Of a stretch of 64,000 nucleotides of DNA, positions 34,305-43,721 are shown in pieces. How positions within the stretch are numbered: position 1 is the stretch's first letter; the number at the start of each line of letters is the position of its first letter. Made by a program: the position numbers and the translations under genes. Where the stretch lies: assembly GCA_913055635.1 (NCBI GenBank), contig CAJXLK010000025.1, positions 1 to 64,000 of the forward strand, written 5' to 3'. The stretch comes from an uncultured Bacteroidota bacterium (GTDB lineage: Bacteria; Bacteroidota; Bacteroidia; Bacteroidales; UBA12077). The notes under the pieces were generated by a model. The model was not told the DNA's origin. It saw only the letters and a list, made by a program, of their open reading frames with translations, and ran no database searches.

Positions 34305-35549
34305 TCAGGGATAGAATTCGATGCCGATCATGGAGATGTCATCGAAAATGGAATGATTGTCTTCATCCAGGATATTTTGTTCGCGGATGATGGCAGACAT
34401 ATTATGATCGATGCGTTCGGTATTGCTCAGGTGGTTCTTAATCTGGTCGGTATCGTAATGGACCTTGCTTTCGTCCATGATTTCGACCAATCCATCGGTA
34501 TAACAAAGCAGTTTGGTTCTTTCGGTAATTTTTTCCTTTCCTTTTTCAATGGAGGGGATTTCATCAAGCATCCCAAGGCCCAGGCATCCACTGGTAAGGA
34601 ATTTCAGCTCCTGGCTTTCGGTTTTATAGATTATGGGGGGATTATGGGCAGCGGTGATATACTCCAGGGTTTGACTCGGGTAGTGGTATTTGGCCAGGAA
34701 AAGGGTAATAAATTTTTCACCTTTGGCGCTTGACATGACCCTTTCATTAAGTTTGGGCATGATGTCTTCGATGTTGTTTTCGGCAACGGCCAGGGCCCTC
34801 AAATTGGCTTGAAAATTGGACATCAGAAGTGCCGCCGAAATTCCCTTACCTGATACATCGGCGATACAAAAGACCCCTTCCTCATCATTGATGCGAATAA
34901 AATCATAATAATCACCCCCCACCTCATAATGGGGTTTATAGAAGGAGGTGGCAAAAATATGGTCATTGTTGGGCAGGGAGGTTTTATCGGGGATGAGCAT
35001 CGATTGCATCCGCGAGGCCAGTTCCAGCTCCTTTTTCAAGGCTTCCTGGCGGAGGCTTTCATTGTAGAGGCGAATGTTCTCGATGGCCACCATGATGATG
35101 TTCGAGAGGGTCTGGATAAAATGCAGATGCTTGATGGTGGGGCTCACCCCTTTGGTTTCCTCGTCAATATCGCCGATCAACACATAAGCCAGGGGCTCAT
35201 TGTTGTGGAAAACCGGGATGATGTTGTCAAACGTCCGCAGGGAAGGATTGGGAGAAGCCGTAACAAAGGCAATTTCCTCATGGCCTTTGATGTCCTTTTC
35301 CATATCGATCTCATTGACCTCCTGCCCGCAACCCGAGCTAAGAATGATCTCCCAGTCCTCCTTGTTATAGTTGTATTTATAGATCAGAACCCGGCCTATG
35401 TTCAGCTCTTCCCGCAAGATGGTCTCATAGCGTTTGAGCAACTCTTCAGTGGACAAGTTGGCATTAATGGCTTTCGTAATGGAAAGCAACGAATTCAGCT
35501 TAAAAGAAAAAAGCTTGAGTCGTTTGATCTTTGATTGACTTGTCTTCAT
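34305..35549 (-). CDS. GAF-SpoIIE (PP2C-type) serine phosphatase
   Basis: A 414-residue cytoplasmic signalling protein. A GAF-like sensor domain (about 15-165) is joined by a short coiled coil to a SpoIIE/RsbU phosphatase domain (about 190-414). Metal-site motifs are visible: GGDYYDF, IADVSGKGISAALLM, TLFLAKY, ITAAHNPP and LLCYTDGLVE. Such enzymes dephosphorylate anti-sigma antagonist proteins and so control partner-switching pathways. No STAS or HPK partner is encoded next to it in this window. It lies 42 bases after efp on the same strand. Confidence 0.9.
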   Translation of the reverse strand: MKTSQSKIKRLKLFSFKLNSLLSITKAINANLSTEELLKRYETILREELNIGRVLIYKYNYNKEDWEIILSSGCGQEVNEIDMEKDIKGHEEIAFVTASPNPSLRTFDNIIPVFHNNEPLAYVLIGDIDEETKGVSPTIKHLHFIQTLSNIIMVAIENIRLYNESLRQEALKKELELASRMQSMLIPDKTSLPNNDHIFATSFYKPHYEVGGDYYDFIRINDEEGVFCIADVSGKGISAALLMSNFQANLRALAVAENNIEDIMPKLNERVMSSAKGEKFITLFLAKYHYPSQTLEYITAAHNPPIIYKTESQELKFLTSGCLGLGMLDEIPSIEKGKEKITERTKLLCYTDGLVEIMDESKVHYDTDQIKNHLSNTERIDHNMSAIIREQNILDEDNHSIFDDISMIGIEFYP

Positions 35550-35591
35550 AGCTGAGCCGGGTATCGTGATCTACAAAGATCAAATGCCGCG

Positions 35592-36161
35592 TCACTTCTT
35601 GATGCGCTCTACATAAGAGCCATCGCGGGTATCGATCTTAATGCGTTCGTGGTTGTTGATGAACAGGGGCACCTTTACTTCTGCACCGGTTTCAAGGGTT
35701 GCCGGTTTCAAGGCAGTGGTGGAAGTGGTATCGCCCTTGACCCCCGGTTCGGTATAGGTGATCTCCAGTTCCACAAATTGCGGCAGTTCACACCGCAGGG
35801 GTGATTCGGTTTCATCGTGGAAAAGGATTTCAACCTGTTCGTTTTCTTTGAGCAAATGGGGCGAATTGATCAGTTCTCCGGGCAGGGTAATCTGCTCAAA
35901 GGTTTCGGTGTGCATGAAGTGGTAGCCCATGTCATCATTATAGAGGAACTGATAGGGCCGCCTTTCAACACGGGCGGTTTCCACTTTGGCCCCGGCCGGA
36001 AAGGTATTCTCAATGACTTTGCCTGTGGTGACACTTTTTAACTTGGTACGGACAAAAGCTGCTCCCTTTCCCGGTTTAACATGCTGAAATTCCACGATGC
36101 TGAACAGATCATCATTGTATTTGATGACCATCCCGTTTCTGAAATCTGACGTACTGGCCAT
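35592..36161 (-). CDS. efp: Translation elongation factor P
   Basis: A 189-residue tRNA-mimic that relieves ribosome stalling at polyproline stretches. All three OB-type domains are present: the N-terminal KOW-like domain with the tip loop [13 protein letters not shown], where Lys32 sits at the modified position, then domain II ([12 protein letters not shown]) and domain III ending in [15 protein letters not shown]. The length is standard. A lysine tip in Bacteroidota EF-P implies either EpmA-type modification or an unmodified form; no modifying enzyme is encoded here. The gene follows tsaB by 90 bases. Confidence 0.97.
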   Translation of the reverse strand: MASTSDFRNGMVIKYNDDLFSIVEFQHVKPGKGAAFVRTKLKSVTTGKVIENTFPAGAKVETARVERRPYQFLYNDDMGYHFMHTETFEQITLPGELINSPHLLKENEQVEILFHDETESPLRCELPQFVELEITYTEPGVKGDTTSTTALKPATLETGAEVKVPLFINNHERIKIDTRDGSYVERIKK

Positions 36162-36181
36162 AGAATTATTTATTTTGTCCC

Positions 36182-36189
36182 CAAAGTTA
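36182..36189 (-). promoter_or_regulatory. Putative -7 box of efp
   Basis: On the minus strand TAACTTTG matches TAnnTTTG, 20 bases before the efp start. No clean -33 box is seen at the right distance. Confidence 0.4.
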
Positions 36190-36251
36190 AAGCAAATCCA
36201 TCAAAAATCTATCGCTCCGCCAACACATATTTGCTTATTGAGGTATTACGA

Positions 36252-36986
36252 TCAATGGTTTGATTTATTTCCCGGTAAAATGTTTTTTCGGGGTTTGGTG
36301 GCAATAAAATCCTTTAAATAGAAAGGCTCAAAATAAGCAACGTCTTCAAAGCGCCCATCCTGGTATTTCTGTTCAGCCAGCCGGCTCATATGCTGGGCCG
36401 AGGGTTCAATGCCATCGATAAAATAGGCATGGGGATGGTCGATGGTTTGGCGTGTTTTGGGGGCACCGGTACCGAAAAAAACCAGGTTGTAGCGGGCCAG
36501 CCAATCCAGGAAGCTGGAATCATCGATAATTTCAGCTTTCACCGCCCGCTTAAACTCCAGTTGCGGTGTCAGCAATGCTGAATAAACCTCCATCCGCCGG
36601 GCATCCATAAGGGGCACCAGAAGGGTGTGTTCATCCAGCGGGGGCGGATCATTGGAAACCTTTAAAGCATCCAATAAACCCTGACTTAAAGCCTGAAGGG
36701 TAGATACCCCAATTAAAGGAATACCGGCACCGTAACACAAGCCTTTGGTGGTAGAAACCCCGATACGCAAACCTGTATAGGATCCCGGACCTTCGCTGAT
36801 GGCCACCGCATCGAGATCGGTAACGGCCAGATGCTCCTGCTTGAGCATTTCGTCGATGAACTGGGTCAACAGGGAAGCATGAGACTTTCCCTCATAATTT
36901 TCCCTGATGCTCAGCAACTCACCATCCCTGGCCAGGCAAGCCGAACATACATGGGATGTGGTTTCCAGATTTAAAATCAACGCCAT
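36252..36986 (-). CDS. tsaB: tRNA threonylcarbamoyladenosine synthesis protein TsaB
   Basis: A 244-residue ASKHA-fold protein that partners TsaD and TsaE in making t6A at position 37 of ANN-decoding tRNAs. The N-terminal signature is clear: ILNLETTSHVCSACL, SHASLL, AISEGPGSYTGLRIG and the LIGVSTLQAL strand, followed by LVPLMDARRMEVYSA. It lacks the metal-binding His residues of TsaD, as expected for TsaB. It lies between the HlyD-type gene (170 bases upstream) and efp. Confidence 0.95.
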   Translation of the reverse strand: MALILNLETTSHVCSACLARDGELLSIRENYEGKSHASLLTQFIDEMLKQEHLAVTDLDAVAISEGPGSYTGLRIGVSTTKGLCYGAGIPLIGVSTLQALSQGLLDALKVSNDPPPLDEHTLLVPLMDARRMEVYSALLTPQLEFKRAVKAEIIDDSSFLDWLARYNLVFFGTGAPKTRQTIDHPHAYFIDGIEPSAQHMSRLAEQKYQDGRFEDVAYFEPFYLKDFIATKPRKNILPGNKSNH

Positions 36987-37155
36987 ATCATTTACACCAT
37001 TCTAGCTGATACAATGTGGTTGGAACGAAAACGGCTACCGCATTGTACTTTTACAATTCAATCCAACCCTAAATAAAATAAATCCTGTTGGATTTTGCCT
37101 TACATTATAAGGCTTTCTGCGATCTCTCCCTGTTTGCCTCGCCGCAACGACGCTT

Positions 37156-38445
37156 TTAATCAGCCCGATACAGTTTGTTTTTATCCACAATGGTTACCCG
37201 GTCGCCATGTTTCAACCTTCCGGAAATGTCGCTGTAAGGAGCAGTTACCACCTGCTCATCGGGGGTTAAACCCTTTACAATCTCAATGTATTGGTTATCC
37301 TGTATGCCGGTTTCGACAGGTTTCATCAACAATGAATCGCTGTTGACGGTAAAAACCACCTCACTGAGGGCTCCCCTTTGAGCGGTATCGGGGCGCGTGG
37401 TGACTGCCTGAATGGGTACAGACAAGGCGTTTTTTTGTTCGCGGGTTTTGACATCCACAGTGGCAGACAGGCCGGGCCTGAACGGGTAAGGATTTTGATC
37501 GCTGATCAAATCCTGGTAGGAAGATTTAAGCAAATAGATCTTGACTTCAAAACTGGTCACCTGATCGGTAGCAGTTCCCTCGACGGTTGCAGAGTTAGCA
37601 ATTTCAGAGACCACCCCCTCAAATTTCCTTCCCATATAGGCATCTATTTCAACAATACAGGTATCCTGAAGTTCAACTTTGATGATGTCATTTTCATTGA
37701 CATCCACCTGCACTTCCATCCGGTTGAGGTCGGCCACGCGCAAGAGTTCGGTTCCGGCCATCTGCTTGGTACCGACCACGGTTTCGCCGACTTCCACATT
37801 CAAGCGGGAGACGACACCCTGCATAGGCGAGTAGATGCTGGTTTTCTGGAGGTTTTCGCGGGCTTCTTTGAGGGAAGCGCGGGCACTTTCAACGGCATAT
37901 TTGGCTGAAAGCACCGATTGGTTGGCGGCTTCCAGCTCAGCGCTGCTCATCTCATAATTCGACACGACGGTTTCGTATTCAGCCTCGGAGATGGTTTGTT
38001 CCTCCCAGAGTTTCTTATTGCGGTTATAATCGCGCTCGGCCTTTTTGTACTTGGCTCTGACCTGGGAGAGCCCGGCCTTTGCATTGGCATGCTGTGCCTT
38101 TGCTGAATTCAGGGAAGCTTCAGCCCTTTCCACCATGGAAATATACGTGTCGGGATTAATGCGCACCAGCAAATCGCCTTTACTCACCGGCTCTCCCTCT
38201 TCCCTGGTGATCTGAACAATCTCGCCCGAGACTTCCGGTGAAATTTTGACTTCGGTTTCCGGTTGAACCTTCCCGTTGGCAGTAACCAATTCCACGATCT
38301 TCCTCGGCCGCGGTTTTTCCACGGCAACCTGATAGGTGTAACCCTGTCCGAACCAGCCGGCTTTTTTGCCGACCACCACCAATACAATCATCACCCCAAC
38401 GATGATCAATAAAACGGTTAACAATTTTTTTTGCCTGATAGCCAT
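37156..38445 (-). CDS. HlyD/MacA-type periplasmic adaptor subunit
   Basis: A 429-residue membrane-fusion protein. One N-terminal membrane anchor (about residues 9-27, LLTVLLIIVGVMIVLVVVG) precedes the biotinyl-lipoyl half-motif GEIVQITREEGEPVSKGDLL, a long alpha-hairpin (about 105-200), the second lipoyl half SPMQGVVSRLNVEVGETVVG and beta-barrel domains (to about 400). These proteins bridge an inner-membrane pump to TolC. It starts 3 bases after the tolC-like gene, so the two are co-translated. No ABC or RND pump gene is present in the window; the next gene is tsaB. Confidence 0.92.
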   Translation of the reverse strand: MAIRQKKLLTVLLIIVGVMIVLVVVGKKAGWFGQGYTYQVAVEKPRPRKIVELVTANGKVQPETEVKISPEVSGEIVQITREEGEPVSKGDLLVRINPDTYISMVERAEASLNSAKAQHANAKAGLSQVRAKYKKAERDYNRNKKLWEEQTISEAEYETVVSNYEMSSAELEAANQSVLSAKYAVESARASLKEARENLQKTSIYSPMQGVVSRLNVEVGETVVGTKQMAGTELLRVADLNRMEVQVDVNENDIIKVELQDTCIVEIDAYMGRKFEGVVSEIANSATVEGTATDQVTSFEVKIYLLKSSYQDLISDQNPYPFRPGLSATVDVKTREQKNALSVPIQAVTTRPDTAQRGALSEVVFTVNSDSLLMKPVETGIQDNQYIEIVKGLTPDEQVVTAPYSDISGRLKHGDRVTIVDKNKLYRAD

Positions 38446-38448
38446 GTC

Positions 38449-39867
38449 TTAGATATTAAGTGGTTTGCCCTGATAAAAATCGAGGATCCTTGTTTTAAAC
38501 AGGTACTCATACTTAGCCTGAAGCAGTTCCGACTGGGCCCGGATCAGGTTATTTTTGGCCGTATTGAATTCGATGGAATTGACCAGGCCCACCTCAAATT
38601 TTTGGCGGGTATATTTGAAGGCTTCCTTCATGGACTGGACGGTTTTTTGGGCGGCCTGATATTTTTTCCAGGCGGCCACCGCATCGGCCCGGGCATTTTG
38701 GATGTCCTTAAAGAGTTGATTTTCTCTTGACTCCAGCTCATACCGGGCATTAAGCATGTTCACCCGGGCATTACCAATGGAATGGCGCACCTGCCAGCCG
38801 TTAAAAATAGGGATCGACAGGGAGAACATCACCGAGGTACTGGCATTGTCCTGCAGTTGCTGCCAAAAGGGATAGTCTCTGTAATGGGGAATGGGCTGGG
38901 TAGCATAAACGGGGATATTGTTGGCGGTTCGGCCAATGGGTATGCTCACACTGTCGACCCCTGCCAGGCGATCGCGGATGCTGGAATAACCACTGCCATA
39001 GTTCAGGTTCAACGATATGCGGGGGCTAAGTTGCCCTTTGGCCACGCCAAGGGCTTCTTCTCGGGACTGCAACTGATATTTGGCACTTTTTATCCGGGGA
39101 AGATACCCGCGGGCTGCCTGGTAAATGGTGTCGACCGGGGGTAAGGGCTGATGCTGGATCAGCTGATCCGTTTGGGGGCGTTCAATTTCAAACCCATCGG
39201 CCGTATCCAGCTCCAAAAGCTGAATGAGTGAAATATAGGAAGACCGCAGCTGATTTTGTTGGTTCACCAGGTTTAGCTCCTCATTGGCAGCCTGGGCCTC
39301 TATCTCCAGCAGATTGCCTTTAGCAAGGCTGCCGGCTTCTACCAGCTTGGCGGTACGCTCTACCTGTTGATCGATGAGCTTCAATTGATCACTTGCTACC
39401 TCCACCAGCTCATGATTGAACAGGATCTGCAGATAGGCCGATGCCACATTCAACGATACATCGTTCTTGAGACGCTCCAGCGCCTGAAGACTCGCCTTTA
39501 CAGAAAAACGGTCCCGCTTTATGGCATTCCATTTTTGAAACCCGCTAAACAGGGTCAGCGAACTGCTTACATTAAAATTGCTAGACTGAACCTGCTGATC
39601 CTGCGTGAATTCGTAAGTGGTCTCATCCAAAGCCCGCCCATAAGAAAAATTGTGGTTGGCCCCGGCGTTTAAAGAAGGCAGGGCACTGAGCCTGGTTTGT
39701 TTCAAGGCTTGCTTACTGACCTGGGTATTGAGCTGTTGTTGCTTGACCTGGATATTGTGCTCCAGGGCATACTCAATACATTTCTGAAGGCCCCAGGATT
39801 CCTGGGCTGTCATATGCAGAGGCAGCATAGCCACCCCCCATACCCACAGAATGATTCGATATCTCAT
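38449..39867 (-). CDS. TolC-family outer-membrane efflux protein
   Basis: A 472-residue outer-membrane channel subunit. A signal peptide (to about residue 21, HMTAQ) is followed by two repeated OEP halves, each with long coiled-coil helices (SLNVASAYLQILFNHELVEVASDQL; DIQNARADAVAAWKKYQAAQ) and short strands that form the barrel. The 5' neighbour is intergenic; the 3' neighbour is the adaptor gene 3 bases away. Together they form the outer two parts of a tripartite exporter whose inner-membrane part is not encoded nearby. Confidence 0.93.
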   Translation of the reverse strand: MRYRIILWVWGVAMLPLHMTAQESWGLQKCIEYALEHNIQVKQQQLNTQVSKQALKQTRLSALPSLNAGANHNFSYGRALDETTYEFTQDQQVQSSNFNVSSSLTLFSGFQKWNAIKRDRFSVKASLQALERLKNDVSLNVASAYLQILFNHELVEVASDQLKLIDQQVERTAKLVEAGSLAKGNLLEIEAQAANEELNLVNQQNQLRSSYISLIQLLELDTADGFEIERPQTDQLIQHQPLPPVDTIYQAARGYLPRIKSAKYQLQSREEALGVAKGQLSPRISLNLNYGSGYSSIRDRLAGVDSVSIPIGRTANNIPVYATQPIPHYRDYPFWQQLQDNASTSVMFSLSIPIFNGWQVRHSIGNARVNMLNARYELESRENQLFKDIQNARADAVAAWKKYQAAQKTVQSMKEAFKYTRQKFEVGLVNSIEFNTAKNNLIRAQSELLQAKYEYLFKTRILDFYQGKPLNI

Positions 39868-39947
39868 ATGTGTATAGGTGATATGGTCCTAATCAAAATT
39901 AATAAACTTTTTGGCTTAATTATTTATTTTCATATAAAATGATTCAC

Positions 39948-39955
39948 TAAATTTG
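39948..39955 (+). promoter_or_regulatory. Putative -7 box upstream of the YgjP-type gene
   Basis: TAAATTTG matches TAnnTTTG. If used, the leader is about 145 bases and contains the perfect inverted repeat at 40047-40066. No good -33 box is seen. Confidence 0.35.
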
Positions 39956-40046
39956 TATAGATTGGAAGAATTGGATTAAAAAATAAAGTTTGCTGGCTGT
40001 CATATCAATATATTGCTGGATTACCAAAACCAATGCCGTTTTATTT

Positions 40047-40066
40047 CCGCTGAGATGTCTCAGCGG
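40047..40066. repeat. Perfect inverted repeat in the YgjP-type gene leader
   Basis: CCGCTGAGA-TG-TCTCAGCGG is a nine-base perfect palindrome with a two-base centre, 42 bases before the GTG start. It could be an RNA hairpin, an operator or a dispersed palindromic element. It differs from the CCCCGCTWAGCGGGG family. Confidence 0.7.
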
Positions 40067-40107
40067 AGGGGTATATTTATTTTTCAACCCAAAACTTAAT
40101 CAGGAAA

Positions 40108-40812
40108 GTGAAGGAAACTTACATCAACGAGCTGGGCCACGTCAGGCTTACCAAGCGGAAGCAATCCAGGCGCATCACGGTTCGCTATGATCCGGAGGGG
40201 CTTTTAAAGGTAAGTATACCCCAGAAAGTTACCTATCAAAAGGGGCTGGATTATATCATAGCCAATAAACGGCAAATAAAAGAACAGATCACCCACCTGC
40301 AAACGGAACAATACAGCCACGACCTTTCCCATTTTCAAACCCGCTGGCATACGGTTGAAATATGGCGGGAAGACAGAGAAACCATCGCTTATCAGATTGA
40401 ACCGGACCAGATCATTGTGAAAATCCCAAGGAAAACCTCCAGCACTGACCAAACGGTGCAAAAAGCCATTCGCCAGGGCCTGGAAGAGGTCATGCGATGT
40501 GAAGCAAAGGTTTATCTTCCCCGAAGGGTGCAGGAACTTGCGGAACAATACAATTTAAAGTACAACAAATTGTTCATCAAAAAAGCCCAGTCACTGTGGG
40601 GCAGCTGTTCGGAAAAAAACAACATCAACCTGAACATTCACCTGATGCGGTTGCCCGACCGCCTGATCGACTATGTGATCTTACATGAGCTTTGCCACAC
40701 CATACACAAAGATCACAGCCGGCGATTCTGGGACCGCCTTCAGCAAATCACTTCCAAAGATGTAACCCTACTGAAAAGGGAATTGAATCAGTACACCCCA
40801 AAACTTTATTAA
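40108..40812 (+). CDS. YgjP-type (DUF45) zinc metalloprotein
   Basis: A 234-residue protein of the YgjP/WLM-related family. It starts with GTG preceded by AGGAA. The first half is a beta-rich domain; the second carries the metallopeptidase motif HELCH (His193, Glu194, His197) with the third ligand His203 in KDHSRRFW. The conserved SLWGSCSEKNNINLNIHLM precedes it. Members are predicted zinc peptidases, and some have been assayed for nucleotide hydrolysis; the true substrate is unsettled. The gene stands alone between the TolC operon and the sensor cluster, with an inverted repeat in its leader. Confidence 0.9.
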   Translation: MKETYINELGHVRLTKRKQSRRITVRYDPEGLLKVSIPQKVTYQKGLDYIIANKRQIKEQITHLQTEQYSHDLSHFQTRWHTVEIWREDRETIAYQIEPDQIIVKIPRKTSSTDQTVQKAIRQGLEEVMRCEAKVYLPRRVQELAEQYNLKYNKLFIKKAQSLWGSCSEKNNINLNIHLMRLPDRLIDYVILHELCHTIHKDHSRRFWDRLQQITSKDVTLLKRELNQYTPKLY

Positions 40813-41222
40813 ATCAAGCCTTCAGGGTTTCTCCCGGCTGCCAGTAAAGTGGAAAACCGGCCGGAGTTCATTTATGCTTTCAAAAGCATGAACCGACGGG
40901 CTTTTTTATATTCCCTGAAAAATAGTTATATTGCCCGCCCGGAAAAACAAGTGCAAAATCCCTGTTTCGATGGGCGGCTTTTCCTTTACAACCTCCATTT
41001 ATTGCGGAGTTCCTCCGTCAGGTTCAAAATTCATGTATCCTGCCCACCTTAAAATACGTAATAAGGTAGGTAAGCAGGTAAAATTCAACTTAAGCATGCA
41101 TTCGAACTGCTTCTACACCCATGGCATGTTGGCCATTCTTCAAAGACCATCCGTTTATCAGAACGGGAATGGTTCCAGGCATATAACCCCTTTACCCATT
41201 ACCCAAACAAACCCATTCAGTC
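40813..41222. other. Intergenic region before the sensor cluster
   Basis: Two short open frames cross this stretch, but neither has a recognisable protein, and one runs into the first sensor gene out of frame. I see no RNA gene. A GCCCGCC/GGGCGGC pairing near 40937-40980 may form a hairpin followed by TTTTCC, possibly a weak terminator. Confidence 0.35.
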
Positions 41223-43580
41223 ATGAAATTGAATTTAAAACTCAGGCACAAAATTCAGTTGATCATTATTTCATTATCGGTCATCATATTTCTGGGGGCC
41301 ATCGGCTACATCAGCACCAAGGCCAGAAAAGCGGCCTACAAGAATTCCACCCAGTTGGTGGATCTTCAGGCCCAGAAATACGGCCATCAAATTCAGGGCA
41401 TCTTCAACCGGGATTTTTCGGTGGTAAGAACCCTGGCCAATGCCTTCAAAAGCTATGATTATCTGCCCAAAGACCGCTGGCAGGAGTTGATCCAAGAAAT
41501 GTACATTGATGTATTCCAGGCCAATCCTTCGTTCTATAATTTATGGGACAGCTGGGAGCTTCAATACATCGACACTTCTTACACCAAGCCGTATGGGCGG
41601 ATTTCCAATCAAAATTTCCGGGAAAACGGCATCCTGAAAACCAGCACAGACAAGCGCAGCATGGATGGGGATCCCGAGCTCTATGCCGACTGGAAATCGC
41701 GCAAAGAAGAGTTGGTGGCTGAGTTGTATGCCGATGTGTTTGTCCAGCACAAAGCCGAACAAAAGCTCATGACAACCCTGGCCACCCCCATCTTGAAATC
41801 GGGCAATTTCATCGGCCTGGTGGGGGTTGATCTGACGCTGGGGCGGTTTCAGGAAATCGTCAACAGCATTGATATTCAAAAGCTCGAGGGTTGCCAGTCT
41901 TTTTTGCTCTCACACGAAGGCAAATATGCAGGACATCCGAACGAAGAGCTGCTCAATAAAAAAGCCCGGGCCAATCCCACGGGCCGGCAGGATTTTAACC
42001 TTTTTGAGAAAATGGCCCGGGGAAATGCTTTTTCCCTGATACACCAGCCCAAAGAGGAGGATGACGGGCAAGATCGGTATGTTTCCTACGCCCCTATCCA
42101 GATTGGCCGTACGGGCACCAACTGGTACCTGGGGGTCTCTGTGCCAACCAGCTCGCTTCAGGCCCAGGCCAACCGCACCTTCACCATTTCCCTGATCGTG
42201 GGCCTGGTGGGGCTGATTATCCTTTCCCTGGTGATCTATTTCGTGAGCCGCAACATCAGCAATCCCATTGAGCAAGTGACCCAACGCCTGAACCGCCTGG
42301 CCAAAGGCCACATCGATACCGGCATGAAACTGCGGCTCTCCACCGGCGATGAAATAGAGGAGATGGCCACCGCTTTAAATACCTCCATTGATGAACTCAA
42401 CAAAAAAAATGAATTCGCCAAAAAAATTGGCAATGGTGAATTGGAAGCCGATTACCAGGTGCTTAGTGAAAACGATGAGTTGGGCCAGTCCCTGATCGAA
42501 ATGCGCAACAGCCTTAAAGAAGCGCGGAAAGAAGAGGAAAAAAGAAAGGTGGAAGACGAGAAACGGCGATGGGTCAATGAAGGGCTCGCTAAATTTGCCG
42601 ATATCCTGAGGCAGGACAACGATGACCTGGAAAAACTCAGCTACAAGATCATCAGCAACCTGGTGCAATACCTGGAGGCCAATCAGGGTGGATTGTTCCT
42701 GTTAAATGATGAAGATCAGGAAAACATTTTCTACGAATTAAAGGCCGCTCATGCTTTTAACCGGAAAAAATACCTGGAGAAACAAATCAAGCCGGGTGAG
42801 GGCCTGGTCGGTACCTGCGCCATCGAAAAGCAAACCATCTACATGAGCGACCTGCCCCAGGATTACATCCAGATCACTTCAGGATTGGGCGATGCCAATC
42901 CCGACAGCCTGCTGCTGGTGCCCCTAAAAGTAGAAGAGGAAGTGCTGGGGGTCATCGAAATCGCCTCGTTCAATAAATTCGAACAGCACCACATCGAATT
43001 TGTCGAGAAGGTGGCCGAAAGCATTGCTTCAACCATTTCATCGGTGAGGGTCAACATCCGGACCTCCCAGTTGCTGGAAAAATCACAGCAACAGGCTGAA
43101 GAAATGTCTTCCCAGGAAGAAGAAATGCGGCAAAACATGGAGGAACTTAAAGCCACCCAGGAAGAAGCGGCCCGCAGGGAAAACGAACTATCCGGTATCC
43201 TTGAGGCCATCGATCAGTTCCTGATCAAATCAGAGATCGACCTGCAAGGACAACTGATCAATGCCAATCCACTGTTCCTTAAAACGCTCGGGTATGAAGA
43301 AGAACAGATCAAGGAAAAATCGATGAAGGACTTCATTGCCTCTGCCTACAAAGATACCTTTGAACAAGCCTGGCAGCAGGTGATTCAGGGCAAAGACCAG
43401 CATCACACCTTCCAGTGCGAAAACAGCAAGGGGCAAAACCTCTGGTTGATCGCTTCTTTATCCCCGGTCAAGGATAAAGATGGCCACATCAACAAAATCA
43501 TTTTCATCGCCCTGGATCACACCGATTCAGAAAATGAAAAACAACAAATGAGAAAAAAACTGGAGGAAAAAGAATCCTAA
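41223..43580 (+). CDS. Cache-HAMP-GAF-PAS sensor without output domain (paralog 1)
   Basis: A 785-residue membrane sensor. Membrane helix 1 (about 12-32), a periplasmic double-Cache-type ligand-binding domain (about 35-315, with DSWELQYIDTSYTKPYG and FIGLVGVDLTLGRFQEIV), membrane helix 2 (about 322-344), HAMP (345-400) and a HAMP-like linker (to about 445). Then comes a GAF domain (about 470-615: EANQGGLFLLNDE, KPGEGLVGTCAIEKQT, NPDSLLLVPL), a charged coiled coil (EEMSSQEEEMRQNMEEL, about 620-660) and a PAS domain (about 660-775). There is no histidine kinase, GGDEF, cyclase or methyl-accepting output. It is first of three tandem paralogs and may pass its signal to a separate partner. Confidence 0.88.
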   Translation: MKLNLKLRHKIQLIIISLSVIIFLGAIGYISTKARKAAYKNSTQLVDLQAQKYGHQIQGIFNRDFSVVRTLANAFKSYDYLPKDRWQELIQEMYIDVFQANPSFYNLWDSWELQYIDTSYTKPYGRISNQNFRENGILKTSTDKRSMDGDPELYADWKSRKEELVAELYADVFVQHKAEQKLMTTLATPILKSGNFIGLVGVDLTLGRFQEIVNSIDIQKLEGCQSFLLSHEGKYAGHPNEELLNKKARANPTGRQDFNLFEKMARGNAFSLIHQPKEEDDGQDRYVSYAPIQIGRTGTNWYLGVSVPTSSLQAQANRTFTISLIVGLVGLIILSLVIYFVSRNISNPIEQVTQRLNRLAKGHIDTGMKLRLSTGDEIEEMATALNTSIDELNKKNEFAKKIGNGELEADYQVLSENDELGQSLIEMRNSLKEARKEEEKRKVEDEKRRWVNEGLAKFADILRQDNDDLEKLSYKIISNLVQYLEANQGGLFLLNDEDQENIFYELKAAHAFNRKKYLEKQIKPGEGLVGTCAIEKQTIYMSDLPQDYIQITSGLGDANPDSLLLVPLKVEEEVLGVIEIASFNKFEQHHIEFVEKVAESIASTISSVRVNIRTSQLLEKSQQQAEEMSSQEEEMRQNMEELKATQEEAARRENELSGILEAIDQFLIKSEIDLQGQLINANPLFLKTLGYEEEQIKEKSMKDFIASAYKDTFEQAWQQVIQGKDQHHTFQCENSKGQNLWLIASLSPVKDKDGHINKIIFIALDHTDSENEKQQMRKKLEEKES

Positions 43581-43605
43581 GCCCATTACTGTTTAATGAA
43601 ATGCA

Positions 43606-43613
43606 TATTTTTG
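43606..43613 (+). promoter_or_regulatory. Putative -7 box before sensor paralog 2
   Basis: TATTTTTG fits TAnnTTTG in the 141-base gap between paralogs 1 and 2, so paralog 2 may have its own promoter. No clear -33 box. Confidence 0.35.
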
Positions 43614-43721
43614 GCAATGAAACATCAAAAGGAATATCACTTAAGCTCCCTATGATCCAATAAAAAATCAACCAGATGAAGACCGCATGTGCGGACTTAC
43701 ACAATAAATCCAGATAGAGAT

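Noticed and set aside
34027..34314. Plus-strand open frame beginning inside tRNA-Gln
   Set aside because: It would overlap most of the tRNA and its terminator and then run through the degenerate repeats; no recognisable protein.
40849..41458. Two short open frames before the first sensor gene
   Set aside because: Neither shows a start context or known motif, they overlap each other, and one runs into the sensor gene out of frame.
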